From Cinnamomum chago (taxonomy: Eukaryota; Streptophyta; Magnoliopsida; Laurales; Lauraceae), in assembly GCA_038049695.1 (NCBI GenBank), contig CP142453.1, positions 128,129,001 to 128,193,000 on the forward strand: a stretch of 64,000 nt of DNA, read 5' to 3'. The notes beneath the pieces are model-generated. The model was not told the DNA's origin and ran no database searches. It saw only the letters and a list, made by a program, of their open reading frames with translations. Of this stretch, positions 40,101 through 55,180 are shown one piece after another; position 1 is the stretch's first letter, and each line of letters starts with the position of its first letter. A program made the position numbers and the translations under genes.

Positions 40101-43100
40101 ATAAATGACATCCAAAGTTTTGAATCATGATTTGGACCCAGAATTAGCCAAGATTTCACTAAAGGTGTATGGATTGTCGTGACATAAACAGCAGGTCAGG
40201 GATGTGTAGTGTGTAAGTTTAAATCCCTTGTTAAACAAAAATAAAGTTAATGATAATAATCTTAGAAAAAGAGGAATATATGTAAAAAAGGAGAGACATT
40301 CTACAGCGGGATAGAATATAATCCGAATCAAAGATAGATTTACAAAAGAGATTGGGGAGAGAAATATAAAAAGGTAGCAAAGGATTTTAAAAAATAATGA
40401 AAGCTTATGGATACCTTACATAGTTTAAGTACAAAATCAGTTTTTTTAAAAAGATTTTTCTATTACCGGCGTCCTTATCAAAATCTTAATTTATCAATTT
40501 GGATTTTATAAGATCTTACACCCCATTAAGTTACCACTTGAACAAGGGTGGACGTTAACCTCAACAGATTTACAATCACCTTAAAAAAAAGAGCCCTGAT
40601 TCGTAGAATTAGGGCAAAGTTTATAATTCTTCATTGTGACTTGCTTACCAAATCTGAGTCTTCTAAAATTAAACGCGCCCCTCCTGCAAGGTTTTTTGGC
40701 AAATCTCATTGCAGTAGTTATTGTGTCACCATCAGATTAATCACATTTGAAATATGTATAAGAAACTCATACATTTCCTTGGTGAACCTAAAGAGTGGAA
40801 TTTGGGACGACTATAAAAGAAAATTAACAAATTTTAACAAGCTGTGCACCCCTACAAAAGAGCATCACCAATTTTTCTGTGATTTTGAGGCCAAGAGGAT
40901 CTATACTCAGTCATGCATATATTTAGATACATAGTACATATTCAAATATTACCTTTTATATATACTTCTAAAGAAACTACGTATTTATATGATAATATTT
41001 AAGGATAAATGACATCCAAAGTTTTGAATCATGATTTGGACCCAGAATTAGCCAAGATTTCACTAAAGGTGTATGGATTGTCGTGACATAAACAGCAGGT
41101 CAGGGATGTGTAGTGTGTAAGTTTAAATCCCTTGTTAAACAAAAATAAAGTTAATGATAATAATCTTAGAAAAAGAGGAATATATGTAAAAAAGGAGAGA
41201 CATTCTACAGCGGGATAGAATATAATCCGAATCAAAGATAGATTTACAAAAGAGATTGGGGAGAGAAATATAAAAAGGTAGCAAAGGATTTTAAAAAATA
41301 ATGAAAGCTTGTGGATACCTTACATAGTTTAAGTACAAAATCAGTTTTTTTAAAAAGATTTTTCTATTACCGGCGTCCTTATCAAAATCTTAATTTATCA
41401 ATTTGGATTTTATAAGATCTTACACCCCATTAAGTTACCACTTGAACAAGGGTGGACGTTAACCTCAACAGATTTACAATCACCTTAAAAAAAAGAGCCC
41501 TGATTCGTAGAATTAGGGCAAAGTTTATAATTCTTCATTGTGACTTGCTTACCAAATCTGAGTCTTCTAAAATTAAACGCGCCCCTCCTGCAAGGTTTTT
41601 TGGCAAATCTCATTGCAGTAGTTATTGTGTCACCATCAGATTAATCACATTTGAAATATGTATAAGAAACTCATACATTTCCTTGGTGAACCTAAAGAGT
41701 GGAATTTGGGACGACTATAAAAGAAAATTAACAAATTTTAACAAGCTGTGCACCCCTACAAAAGAGCATCACCAATTTTTCTGTGATTTTGAGGCCAAGA
41801 GGATCTATACTCAGTCATGCATATATTTAGATACATAGTACATATTCAAATATTACCTTTTATATATACTTCTAAAGAAACTACGTATTTATATGATAAT
41901 ATTTAAGGATAAATGACATCCAAAGTTTTGAATCATGATTTGGACCCAGAATTAGCCAAGATTTCACTAAAGGTGTATGGATTGTCGTGACATAAACAGC
42001 AGGTCAGGGATGTGTAGTGTGTAAGTTTAAATCCCTTGTTAAACAAAAATAAAGTTAATGATAATAATCTTAGAAAAAGAGGAATATATGTAAAAAAGGA
42101 GAGACATTCTACAGCGGGATAGAATATAATCCGAATCAAAGATAGATTTACAAAAGAGATTGGGGAGAGAAATATAAAAAGGTAGCAAAGGATTTTAAAA
42201 AATAATGAAAGCTTGTGGATACCTTACATAGTTTAAGTACAAAATCAGTTTTTTTAAAAAGATTTTTCTATTACCGGCGTCCTTATCAAAATCTTAATTT
42301 ATCAATTTGGATTTTATAAGATCTTACACCCCATTAAGTTACCACTTGAACAAGGGTGGACGTTAACCTCAACAGATTTACAATCACCTTAAAAAAAAGA
42401 GCCCTGATTCGTAGAATTAGGGCAAAGTTTATAATTCTTCATTGTGACTTGCTTACCAAATCTGAGTCTTCTAAAATTAAACGCGCCCCTCCTGCAAGGT
42501 TTTTTGGCAAATCTCATTGCAGTAGTTATTGTGTCACCATCAGATTAATCACATTTGAAATATGTATAAGAAACTCATACATTTCCTTGGTGAACCTAAA
42601 GAGTGGAATTTGGGACGACTATAAAAGAAAATTAACAAATTTTAACAAGCTGTGCACCCCTACAAAAGAGCATCACCAATTTTTCTGTGATTTTGAGGCC
42701 AAGAGGATCTATACTCAGTCATGCATATATTTAGATACATAGTACATATTCAAATATTACCTTTTATATATACTTCTAAAGAAACTACGTATTTATATGA
42801 TAATATTTAAGGATAAATGACATCCAAAGTTTTGAATCATGATTTGGACCCAGAATTAGCCAAGATTTCACTAAAGGTGTATGGATTGTCGTGACATAAA
42901 CAGCAGGTCAGGGATGTGTAGTGTGTAAGTTTAAATCCCTTGTTAAACAAAAATAAAGTTAATGATAATAATCTTAGAAAAAGAGGAATATATGTAAAAA
43001 AGGAGAGACATTCTACAGCGGGATAGAATATAATCCGAATCAAAGATAGATTTACAAAAGAGATTGGGGAGAGAAATATAAAAAGGTAGCAAAGGATTTT

Positions 43101-46100
43101 AAAAAATAATGAAAGCTTGTGGATACCTTACATAGTTTAAGTACAAAATCAGTTTTTTTAAAAAGATTTTTCTATTACCGGCGTCCTTATCAAAATCTTA
43201 ATTTATCAATTTGGATTTTATAAGATCTTACACCCCATTAAGTTACCACTTGAACAAGGGTGGACGTTAACCTCAACAGATTTACAATCACCTTAAAAAA
43301 AAGAGCCCTGATTCGTAGAATTAGGGCAAAGTTTATAATTCTTCATTGTGACTTGCTTACCAAATCTGAGTCTTCTAAAATTAAACGCGCCCCTCCTGCA
43401 AGGTTTTTTGGCAAATCTCATTGCAGTAGTTATTGTGTCACCATCAGATTAATCACATTTGAAATATGTATAAGAAACTCATACATTTCCTTGGTGAACC
43501 TAAAGAGTGGAATTTGGGACGACTATAAAAGAAAATTAACAAATTTTAACAAGCTGTGCACCCCTACAAAAGAGCATCACCAATTTTTCTGTGATTTTGA
43601 GGCCAAGAGGATCTATACTCAGTCATGCATATATTTAGATACATAGTACATATTCAAATATTACCTTTTATATATACTTCTAAAGAAACTACGTATTTAT
43701 ATGATAATATTTAAGGATAAATGACATCCAAAGTTTTGAATCATGATTTGGACCCAGAATTAGCCAAGATTTCACTAAAGGTGTATGGATTGTCGTGACA
43801 TAAACAGCAGGTCAGGGATGTGTAGTGTGTAAGTTTAAATCCCTTGTTAAACAAAAATAAAGTTAATGATAATAATCTTAGAAAAAGAGGAATATATGTA
43901 AAAAAGGAGAGACATTCTACAGCGGGATAGAATATAATCCGAATCAAAGATAGATTTACAAAAGAGATTGGGGAGAGAAATATAAAAAGGTAGCAAAGGA
44001 TTTTAAAAAATAATGAAAGCTTGTGGATACCTTACATAGTTTAAGTACAAAATCAGTTTTTTTAAAAAGATTTTTCTATTACCGGCGTCCTTATCAAAAT
44101 CTTAATTTATCAATTTGGATTTTATAAGATCTTACACCCCATTAAGTTACCACTTGAACAAGGGTGGACGTTAACCTCAACAGATTTACAATCACCTTAA
44201 AAAAAAGAGCCCTGATTCGTAGAATTAGGGCAAAGTTTATAATTCTTCATTGTGACTTGCTTACCAAATCTGAGTCTTCTAAAATTAAACGCGCCCCTCC
44301 TGCAAGGTTTTTTGGCAAATCTCATTGCAGTAGTTATTGTGTCACCATCAGATTAATCACATTTGAAATATGTATAAGAAACTCATACATTTCCTTGGTG
44401 AACCTAAAGAGTGGAATTTGGGACGACTATAAAAGAAAATTAACAAATTTTAACAAGCTGTGCACCCCTACAAAAGAGCATCACCAATTTTTCTGTGATT
44501 TTGAGGCCAAGAGGATCTATACTCAGTCATGCATATATTTAGATACATAGTACATATTCAAATATTACCTTTTATATATACTTCTAAAGAAACTACGTAT
44601 TTATATGATAATATTTAAGGATAAATGACATCCAAAGTTTTGAATCATGATTTGGACCCAGAATTAGCCAAGATTTCACTAAAGGTGTATGGATTGTCGT
44701 GACATAAACAGCAGGTCAGGGATGTGTAGTGTGTAAGTTTAAATCCCTTGTTAAACAAAAATAAAGTTAATGATAATAATCTTAGAAAAAGAGGAATATA
44801 TGTAAAAAAGGAGAGACATTCTACAGCGGGATAGAATATAATCCGAATCAAAGATAGATTTACAAAAGAGATTGGGGAGAGAAATATAAAAAGGTAGCAA
44901 AGGATTTTAAAAAATAATGAAAGCTTGTGGATACCTTACATAGTTTAAGTACAAAATCAGTTTTTTTAAAAAGATTTTTCTATTACCGGCGTCCTTATCA
45001 AAATCTTAATTTATCAATTTGGATTTTATAAGATCTTACACCCCATTAAGTTACCACTTGAACAAGGGTGGACGTTAACCTCAACAGATTTACAATCACC
45101 TTAAAAAAAAGAGCCCTGATTCGTAGAATTAGGGCAAAGTTTATAATTCTTCATTGTGACTTGCTTACCAAATCTGAGTCTTCTAAAATTAAACGCGCCC
45201 CTCCTGCAAGGTTTTTTGGCAAATCTCATTGCAGTAGTTATTGTGTCACCATCAGATTAATCACATTTGAAATATGTATAAGAAACTCATACATTTCCTT
45301 GGTGAACCTAAAGAGTGGAATTTGGGACGACTATAAAAGAAAATTAACAAATTTTAACAAGCTGTGCACCCCTACAAAAGAGCATCACCAATTTTTCTGT
45401 GATTTTGAGGCCAAGAGGATCTATACTCAGTCATGCATATATTTAGATACATAGTACATATTCAAATATTACCTTTTATATATACTTCTAAAGAAACTAC
45501 GTATTTATATGATAATATTTAAGGATAAATGACATCCAAAGTTTTGAATCATGATTTGGACCCAGAATTAGCCAAGATTTCACTAAAGGTGTATGGATTG
45601 TCGTGACATAAACAGCAGGTCAGGGATGTGTAGTGTGTAAGTTTAAATCCCTTGTTAAACAAAAATAAAGTTAATGATAATAATCTTAGAAAAAGAGGAA
45701 TATATGTAAAAAAGGAGAGACATTCTACAGCGGGATAGAATATAATCCGAATCAAAGATAGATTTACAAAAGAGATTGGGGAGAGAAATATAAAAAGGTA
45801 GCAAAGGATTTTAAAAAATAATGAAAGCTTGTGGATACCTTACATAGTTTAAGTACAAAATCAGTTTTTTTAAAAAGATTTTTCTATTACCGGCGTCCTT
45901 ATCAAAATCTTAATTTATCAATTTGGATTTTATAAGATCTTACACCCCATTAAGTTACCACTTGAACAAGGGTGGACGTTAACCTCAACAGATTTACAAT
46001 CACCTTAAAAAAAAGAGCCCTGATTCGTAGAATTAGGGCAAAGTTTATAATTCTTCATTGTGACTTGCTTACCAAATCTGAGTCTTCTAAAATTAAACGC

Positions 46101-48856
46101 GCCCCTCCTGCAAGGTTTTTTGGCAAATCTCATTGCAGTAGTTATTGTGTCACCATCAGATTAATCACATTTGAAATATGTATAAGAAACTCATACATTT
46201 CCTTGGTGAACCTAAAGAGTGGAATTTGGGACGACTATAAAAGAAAATTAACAAATTTTAACAAGCTGTGCACCCCTACAAAAGAGCATCACCAATTTTT
46301 CTGTGATTTTGAGGCCAAGAGGATCTATACTCAGTCATGCATATATTTAGATACATAGTACATATTCAAATATTACCTTTTATATATACTTCTAAAGAAA
46401 CTACGTATTTATATGATAATATTTAAGGATAAATGACATCCAAAGTTTTGAATCATGATTTGGACCCAGAATTAGCCAAGATTTCACTAAAGGTGTATGG
46501 ATTGTCGTGACATAAACAGCAGGTCAGGGATGTGTAGTGTGTAAGTTTAAATCCCTTGTTAAACAAAAATAAAGTTAATGATAATAATCTTAGAAAAAGA
46601 GGAATATATGTAAAAAAGGAGAGACATTCTACAGCGGGATAGAATATAATCCGAATCAAAGATAGATTTACAAAAGAGATTGGGGAGAGAAATATAAAAA
46701 GGTAGCAAAGGATTTTAAAAAATAATGAAAGCTTGTGGATACCTTACATAGTTTAAGTACAAAATCAGTTTTTTTAAAAAGATTTTTCTATTACCGGCGT
46801 CCTTATCAAAATCTTAATTTATCAATTTGGATTTTATAAGATCTTACACCCCATTAAGTTACCACTTGAACAAGGGTGGACGTTAACCTCAACAGATTTA
46901 CAATCACCTTAAAAAAAAGAGCCCTGATTCGTAGAATTAGGGCAAAGTTTATAATTCTTCATTGTGACTTGCTTACCAAATCTGAGTCTTCTAAAATTAA
47001 ACGCGCCCCTCCTGCAAGGTTTTTTGGCAAATCTCATTGCAGTAGTTATTGTGTCACCATCAGATTAATCACATTTGAAATATGTATAAGAAACTCATAC
47101 ATTTCCTTGGTGAACCTAAAGAGTGGAATTTGGGACGACTATAAAAGAAAATTAACAAATTTTAACAAGCTGTGCACCCCTACAAAAGAGCATCACCAAT
47201 TTTTCTGTGATTTTGAGGCCAAGAGGATCTATACTCAGTCATGCATATATTTAGATACATAGTACATATTCAAATATTACCTTTTATATATACTTCTAAA
47301 GAAACTACGTATTTATATGATAATATTTAAGGATAAATGACATCCAAAGTTTTGAATCATGATTTGGACCCAGAATTAGCCAAGATTTCACTAAAGGTGT
47401 ATGGATTGTCGTGACATAAACAGCAGGTCAGGGATGTGTAGTGTGTAAGTTTAAATCCCTTGTTAAACAAAAATAAAGTTAATGATAATAATCTTAGAAA
47501 AAGAGGAATATATGTAAAAAAGGAGAGACATTCTACAGCGGGATAGAATATAATCCGAATCAAAGATAGATTTACAAAAGAGATTGGGGAGAGAAATATA
47601 AAAAGGTAGCAAAGGATTTTAAAAAATAATGAAAGCTTGTGGATACCTTACATAGTTTAAGTACAAAATCAGTTTTTTTAAAAAGATTTTTCTATTACCG
47701 GCGTCCTTATCAAAATCTTAATTTATCAATTTGGATTTTATAAGATCTTACACCCCATTAAGTTACCACTTGAACAAGGGTGGACGTTAACCTCAACAGA
47801 TTTACAATCACCTTAAAAAAAAGAGCCCTGATTCGTAGAATTAGGGCAAAGTTTATAATTCTTCATTGTGACTTGCTTACCAAATCTGAGTCTTCTAAAA
47901 TTAAACGCGCCCCTCCTGCAAGGTTTTTTGGCAAATCTCATTGCAGTAGTTATTGTGTCACCATCAGATTAATCACATTTGAAATATGTATAAGAAACTC
48001 ATACATTTCCTTGGTGAACCTAAAGAGTGGAATTTGGGACGACTATAAAAGAAAATTAACAAATTTTAACAAGCTGTGCACCCCTACAAAAGAGCATCAC
48101 CAATTTTTCTGTGATTTTGAGGCCAAGAGGATCTATACTCAGTCATGCATATATTTAGATACATAGTACATATTCAAATATTACCTTTTATATATACTTC
48201 TAAAGAAACTACGTATTTATATGATAATATTTAAGGATAAATGACATCCAAAGTTTTGAATCATGATTTGGACCCAGAATTAGCCAAGATTTCACTAAAG
48301 GTGTATGGATTGTCGTGACATAAACAGCAGGTCAGGGATGTGTAGTGTGTAAGTTTAAATCCCTTGTTAAACAAAAATAAAGTTAATGATAATAATCTTA
48401 GAAAAAGAGGAATATATGTAAAAAAGGAGAGACATTCTACAGCGGGATAGAATATAATCCGAATCAAAGATAGATTTACAAAAGAGATTGGGGAGAGAAA
48501 TATAAAAAGGTAGCAAAGGATTTTAAAAAATAATGAAAGCTTGTGGATACCTTACATAGTTTAAGTACAAAATCAGTTTTTTTAAAAAGATTTTTCTATT
48601 ACCGGCGTCCTTATCAAAATCTTAATTTATCAATTTGGATTTTATAAGATCTTACACCCCATTAAGTTACCACTTGAACAAGGGTGGACGTTAACCTCAA
48701 CAGATTTACAATCACCTTAAAAAAAAGAGCCCTGATTCGTAGAATTAGGGCAAAGTTTATAATTCTTCATTGTGACTTGCTTACCAAATCTGAGTCTTCT
48801 AAAATTAAACGCGCCCCTCCTGCAAGGTTTTTTGGCAAATCTCATTGCAGTAGTTA
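37105..48856. repeat. Subfamily block U42-U54: G879 lost, 904 bp
   Basis: Thirteen units, each exactly 904 bp, share the G deletion and T825. The one private change found is G591A in U45 (base 40407, aagcttatgg). The neighbouring HindIII site stays intact. Confidence 0.92.
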
Positions 48857-51800
48857 TTGTGTCACCATCAGATTAATCACATTTGAAATATGTATAAGAA
48901 ACTCATACATTTCCTTGGTGAACCTAAAGAGTGGAATTTGGGACGACTATAAAAGAAAATTAACAAATTTTAACAAGCTGTGCACCCCTACAAAAGAGCA
49001 TCACCAATTTTTCTGTGATTTTGAGGCCAAGAGGATCTATACTCAGTCATGCATATATTTAGATACATAGTACATATTCAAATATTACCTTTTATATATA
49101 CTTCTAAAGAAACTACGTATTTATATGATAATATTTAAGGATAAATGACATCCAAAGTTTTGAATCATGATTTGGACCCAGAATTAGCCAAGATTTCACT
49201 AAAGGTGTATGGATTGTCGTGACATAAACAGCAGGTCAGGGATGTGTAGTGTGTAAGTTTAAATCCCTTGTTAAACAAAAATAAAGTTAATGATAATAAT
49301 CTTAGAAAAAGAGGAATATATGTAAAAAAGGAGAGACATTCTACAGCGGGATAGAATATAATCCGAATCAAAGATAGATTTACAAAAGAGATTGGGGAGA
49401 GAAATATAAAAAGGTAGCAAAGGATTTTAAAAAATAATGAAAGCTTGTGGATACCTTGCATAGTTTAAGTACAAAATCAGTTTTTTTAAAAAGATTTTTC
49501 TATTACCGGCGTCCTTATCAAAATCTTAATTTATCAATTTGGATTTTATAAGATCTTACACCCCATTAAGTTACCACTTGAACAAGGGTGGACGTTAACC
49601 TCAACAGATTTACAATCACCTTAAAAAAAAGAGCCCTGATTCGTAGAATTAGGGCAAAGTTTATAATTCTTCATTGTGACTTGCTTACCAAATCTGAGTC
49701 TTCTAAAATTAAACGCGCCCCTCCTGCAAGGTTTTTTGGCAAATCTCATTGCAGTAGTTATTGTGTCACCATCAGATTAATCACATTTGAAATATGTATA
49801 AGAAACTCATACATTTCCTTGGTGAACCTAAAGAGTGGAATTTGGGACGACTATAAAAGAAAATTAACAAATTTTAACAAGCTGTGCACCCCTACAAAAG
49901 AGCATCACCAATTTTTCTGTGATTTTGAGGCCAAGAGGATCTATACTCAGTCATGCATATATTTAGATACATAGTACATATTCAAATATTACCTTTTATA
50001 TATACTTCTAAAGAAACTACGTATTTATATGATAATATTTAAGGATAAATGACATCCAAAGTTTTGAATCATGATTTGGACCCAGAATTAGCCAAGATTT
50101 CACTAAAGGTGTATGGATTGTCGTGACATAAACAGCAGGTCAGGGATGTGTAGTGTGTAAGTTTAAATCCCTTGTTAAACAAAAATAAAGTTAATGATAA
50201 TAATCTTAGAAAAAGAGGAATATATGTAAAAAAGGAGAGACATTCTACAGCGGGATAGAATATAATCCGAATCAAAGATAGATTTACAAAAGAGATTGGG
50301 GAGAGAAATATAAAAAGGTAGCAAAGGATTTTAAAAAATAATGAAAGCTTGTGGATACCTTGCATAGTTTAAGTACAAAATCAGTTTTTTTAAAAAGATT
50401 TTTCTATTACCGGCGTCCTTATCAAAATCTTAATTTATCAATTTGGATTTTATAAGATCTTACACCCCATTAAGTTACCACTTGAACAAGGGTGGACGTT
50501 AACCTCAACAGATTTACAATCACCTTAAAAAAAAGAGCCCTGATTCGTAGAATTAGGGCAAAGTTTATAATTCTTCATTGTGACTTGCTTACCAAATCTG
50601 AGTCTTCTAAAATTAAACGCGCCCCTCCTGCAAGGTTTTTTGGCAAATCTCATTGCAGTAGTTATTGTGTCACCATCAGATTAATCACATTTGAAATATG
50701 TATAAGAAACTCATACATTTCCTTGGTGAACCTAAAGAGTGGAATTTGGGACGACTATAAAAGAAAATTAACAAATTTTAACAAGCTGTGCACCCCTACA
50801 AAAGAGCATCACCAATTTTTCTGTGATTTTGAGGCCAAGAGGATCTATACTCAGTCATGCATATATTTAGATACATAGTACATATTCAAATATTACCTTT
50901 TATATATACTTCTAAAGAAACTACGTATTTATATGATAATATTTAAGGATAAATGACATCCAAAGTTTTGAATCATGATTTGGACCCAGAATTAGCCAAG
51001 ATTTCACTAAAGGTGTATGGATTGTCGTGACATAAACAGCAGGTCAGGGATGTGTAGTGTGTAAGTTTAAATCCCTTGTTAAACAAAAATAAAGTTAATG
51101 ATAATAATCTTAGAAAAAGAGGAATATATGTAAAAAAGGAGAGACATTCTACAGCGGGATAGAATATAATCCGAATCAAAGATAGATTTACAAAAGAGAT
51201 TGGGGAGAGAAATATAAAAAGGTAGCAAAGGATTTTAAAAAATAATGAAAGCTTGTGGATACCTTGCATAGTTTAAGTACAAAATCAGTTTTTTTAAAAA
51301 GATTTTTCTATTACCGGCGTCCTTATCAAAATCTTAATTTATCAATTTGGATTTTATAAGATCTTACACCCCATTAAGTTACCACTTGAACAAGGGTGGA
51401 CGTTAACCTCAACAGATTTACAATCACCTTAAAAAAAAGAGCCCTGATTCGTAGAATTAGGGCAAAGTTTATAATTCTTCATTGTGACTTGCTTACCAAA
51501 TCTGAGTCTTCTAAAATTAAACGCGCCCCTCCTGCAAGGTTTTTTGGCAAATCTCATTGCAGTAGTTATTGTGTCACCATCAGATTAATCACATTTGAAA
51601 TATGTATAAGAAACTCATACATTTCCTTGGTGAACCTAAAGAGTGGAATTTGGGACGACTATAAAAGAAAATTAACAAATTTTAACAAGCTGTGCACCCC
51701 TACAAAAGAGCATCACCAATTTTTCTGTGATTTTGAGGCCAAGAGGATCTATACTCAGTCATGCATATATTTAGATACATAGTACATATTCAAATATTAC

Positions 51801-53376
51801 CTTTTATATATACTTCTAAAGAAACTACGTATTTATATGATAATATTTAAGGATAAATGACATCCAAAGTTTTGAATCATGATTTGGACCCAGAATTAGC
51901 CAAGATTTCACTAAAGGTGTATGGATTGTCGTGACATAAACAGCAGGTCAGGGATGTGTAGTGTGTAAGTTTAAATCCCTTGTTAAACAAAAATAAAGTT
52001 AATGATAATAATCTTAGAAAAAGAGGAATATATGTAAAAAAGGAGAGACATTCTACAGCGGGATAGAATATAATCCGAATCAAAGATAGATTTACAAAAG
52101 AGATTGGGGAGAGAAATATAAAAAGGTAGCAAAGGATTTTAAAAAATAATGAAAGCTTGTGGATACCTTGCATAGTTTAAGTACAAAATCAGTTTTTTTA
52201 AAAAGATTTTTCTATTACCGGCGTCCTTATCAAAATCTTAATTTATCAATTTGGATTTTATAAGATCTTACACCCCATTAAGTTACCACTTGAACAAGGG
52301 TGGACGTTAACCTCAACAGATTTACAATCACCTTAAAAAAAAGAGCCCTGATTCGTAGAATTAGGGCAAAGTTTATAATTCTTCATTGTGACTTGCTTAC
52401 CAAATCTGAGTCTTCTAAAATTAAACGCGCCCCTCCTGCAAGGTTTTTTGGCAAATCTCATTGCAGTAGTTATTGTGTCACCATCAGATTAATCACATTT
52501 GAAATATGTATAAGAAACTCATACATTTCCTTGGTGAACCTAAAGAGTGGAATTTGGGACGACTATAAAAGAAAATTAACAAATTTTAACAAGCTGTGCA
52601 CCCCTACAAAAGAGCATCACCAATTTTTCTGTGATTTTGAGGCCAAGAGGATCTATACTCAGTCATGCATATATTTAGATACATAGTACATATTCAAATA
52701 TTACCTTTTATATATACTTCTAAAGAAACTACGTATTTATATGATAATATTTAAGGATAAATGACATCCAAAGTTTTGAATCATGATTTGGACCCAGAAT
52801 TAGCCAAGATTTCACTAAAGGTGTATGGATTGTCGTGACATAAACAGCAGGTCAGGGATGTGTAGTGTGTAAGTTTAAATCCCTTGTTAAACAAAAATAA
52901 AGTTAATGATAATAATCTTAGAAAAAGAGGAATATATGTAAAAAAGGAGAGACATTCTACAGCGGGATAGAATATAATCCGAATCAAAGATAGATTTACA
53001 AAAGAGATTGGGGAGAGAAATATAAAAAGGTAGCAAAGGATTTTAAAAAATAATGAAAGCTTGTGGATACCTTGCATAGTTTAAGTACAAAATCAGTTTT
53101 TTTAAAAAGATTTTTCTATTACCGGCGTCCTTATCAAAATCTTAATTTATCAATTTGGATTTTATAAGATCTTACACCCCATTAAGTTACCACTTGAACA
53201 AGGGTGGACGTTAACCTCAACAGATTTACAATCACCTTAAAAAAAAGAGCCCTGATTCGTAGAATTAGGGCAAAGTTTATAATTCTTCATTGTGACTTGC
53301 TTACCAAATCTGAGTCTTCTAAAATTAAACGCGCCCCTCCTGCAAGGTTTTTTGGCAAATCTCATTGCAGTAGTTA

Positions 53377-54281
53377 TTGTGTCACCATCAGATTAATCAC
53401 ATTTGAAATATGTATAAGAAACTCATACATTTCCTTGGTGAACCTAAAGAGTGGAATTTGGGACGACTATAAAAGAAAATTAACAAATTTTAACAAGCTG
53501 TGCACCCCTACAAAAGAGCATCACCAATTTTTCTGTGATTTTGAGGCCAAGAGGATCTATACTCAGTCATGCATATATTTAGATACATAGTACATATTCA
53601 AATATTACCTTTTATATATACTTCTAAAGAAACTACGTATTTATATGATAATATTTAAGGATAAATGACATCCAAAGTTTTGAATCATGATTTGGACCCA
53701 GAATTAGCCAAGATTTCACTAAAGGTGTATGGATTGTCGTGACATAAACAGCAGGTCAGGGATGTGTAGTGTGTAAGTTTAAATCCCTTGTTAAACAAAA
53801 ATAAAGTTAATGATAATAATCTTAGAAAAAGAGGAATATATGTAAAAAAGGAGAGACATTCTACAGCGGGATAGAATATAATCCGAATCAAAGATAGATT
53901 TACAAAAGAGATTGGGGAGAGAAATATAAAAAGGTAGCAAAGGATTTTAAAAAATAATGAAAGCTTGTGGATACCTTGCATAGTTTAAGTACAAAAATCA
54001 GTTTTTTTAAAAAGATTTTTCTATTACCGGCGTCCTTATCAAAATCTTAATTTATCAATTTGGATTTTATAAGATCTTACACCCCATTAAGTTACCACTT
54101 GAACAAGGGTGGACGTTAACCTCAACAGATTTACAATCACCTTAAAAAAAAGAGCCCTGATTCGTAGAATTAGGGCAAAGTTTATAATTCTTCATTGTGA
54201 CTTGCTTACCAAATCTGAGTCTTCTAAAATTAAACGCGCCCCTCCTGCAAGGTTTTTTGGCAAATCTCATTGCAGTAGTTA
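53377..54281. repeat. U60: 905 bp, one private insertion
   Basis: An A run is five long at 53993-53997 where other units have four. This is the first private indel seen in the window when reading from the left. Confidence 0.9.
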
Positions 54282-55180
54282 TTGTGTCACCATCAGATTA
54301 ATCACATTTGAAATATGTATAAGAAACTCATACATTTCCTTGGTGAACCTAAAGAGTGGAATTTGGGACGACTATAAAAGAAAATTAACAAATTTTAACA
54401 AGCTGTGCACCCCTACAAAAGAGCATCACCAATTTTTCTGTGATTTTGAGGCCAAGAGGATCTATACTCAGTCATGCATATATTTAGATACATAGTACAT
54501 ATTCAAATATTACCTTTTTATATACTTCTAAAGAAACTACGTATTTATATGATAATATTTAAGGATAAATGACATCCAAAGTTTTGAATCATGATTTGGA
54601 CCCAGAATTAGCCAAGATTTCACTAAAGGTGTATGGATTGTCGTGACATAAACAGCAGGTCAGGGATGTGTAGTGTGTAAGTTTAAATCCCTTGTTAAAC
54701 AAAAATAAAGTTAATGATAATAATCTTAGAAAAAGAGGAATATATGTAAAAAAGGAGAGACATTCTACAGCGGGATAGAATATAATCCGAATCAAAGATA
54801 GATTTACAAAAGAGATTGGGGAGAGAAATATAAAAAGGTAGCAAAGGATTTTAAAAAATAATGAAAGCTTGTGGATACCTTGCATAGTTTAAGTACAAAA
54901 TCAGTTTTTTTAAAAAGATTTTTCTATTACCGGCGTCCTTATCAAAATCTTAATTTATCAATTTGGATTTTATAAGATCTTACACCCCATTAAGTTACCA
55001 CTTGAACAAGGGTGGACGTTAACCTCAACAGATTTACAATCACCTTAAAAAAAAGAGCCCTGATTCGTAGAATTAGGGCAAAGTTTATAATTCTTCATTG
55101 TGACTTGCTTACCAAATCTGAGTCTTCTAAAATTAAACGCGCCCCTCCTGCAAGGTTTTTTGGCAAATCTCATTGCAGTA
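54282..55180. repeat. U61: 899 bp, the shortest unit
   Basis: Two private changes. The ttttatatata tract is altered and one base shorter at about 54513-54524, which alters the minus-strand TATA-like box. Four bases are missing at the unit end (gcagtattgtg in place of gcagtagttattgtg, about 55176-55183). It still carries A602G and the common eight-A run. Confidence 0.9.

Larger units (their letters stand above)
48857..55180. repeat. Subfamily block U55-U61: G879 lost plus A602G
   Basis: Seven consecutive units read accttgcatag instead of accttacatag (49458, 50362, 51266, 52170, 53074, 53978, 54882). On the minus strand this changes ATG-TAA to ATG-CAA, which opens a 98-codon frame. I treat that frame as accidental. 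U55-U59 are 904 bp. U60 and U61 begin the indel-bearing part. Confidence 0.93.

Noticed and set aside
49165-49461. 98-codon minus-strand frame with an ATG start, present in U55-U61
   Set aside because: It exists only because A602G turns a stop codon into CAA in one seven-unit block. A membrane-protein appearance comes from T-rich sequence. There is no sign of selection.
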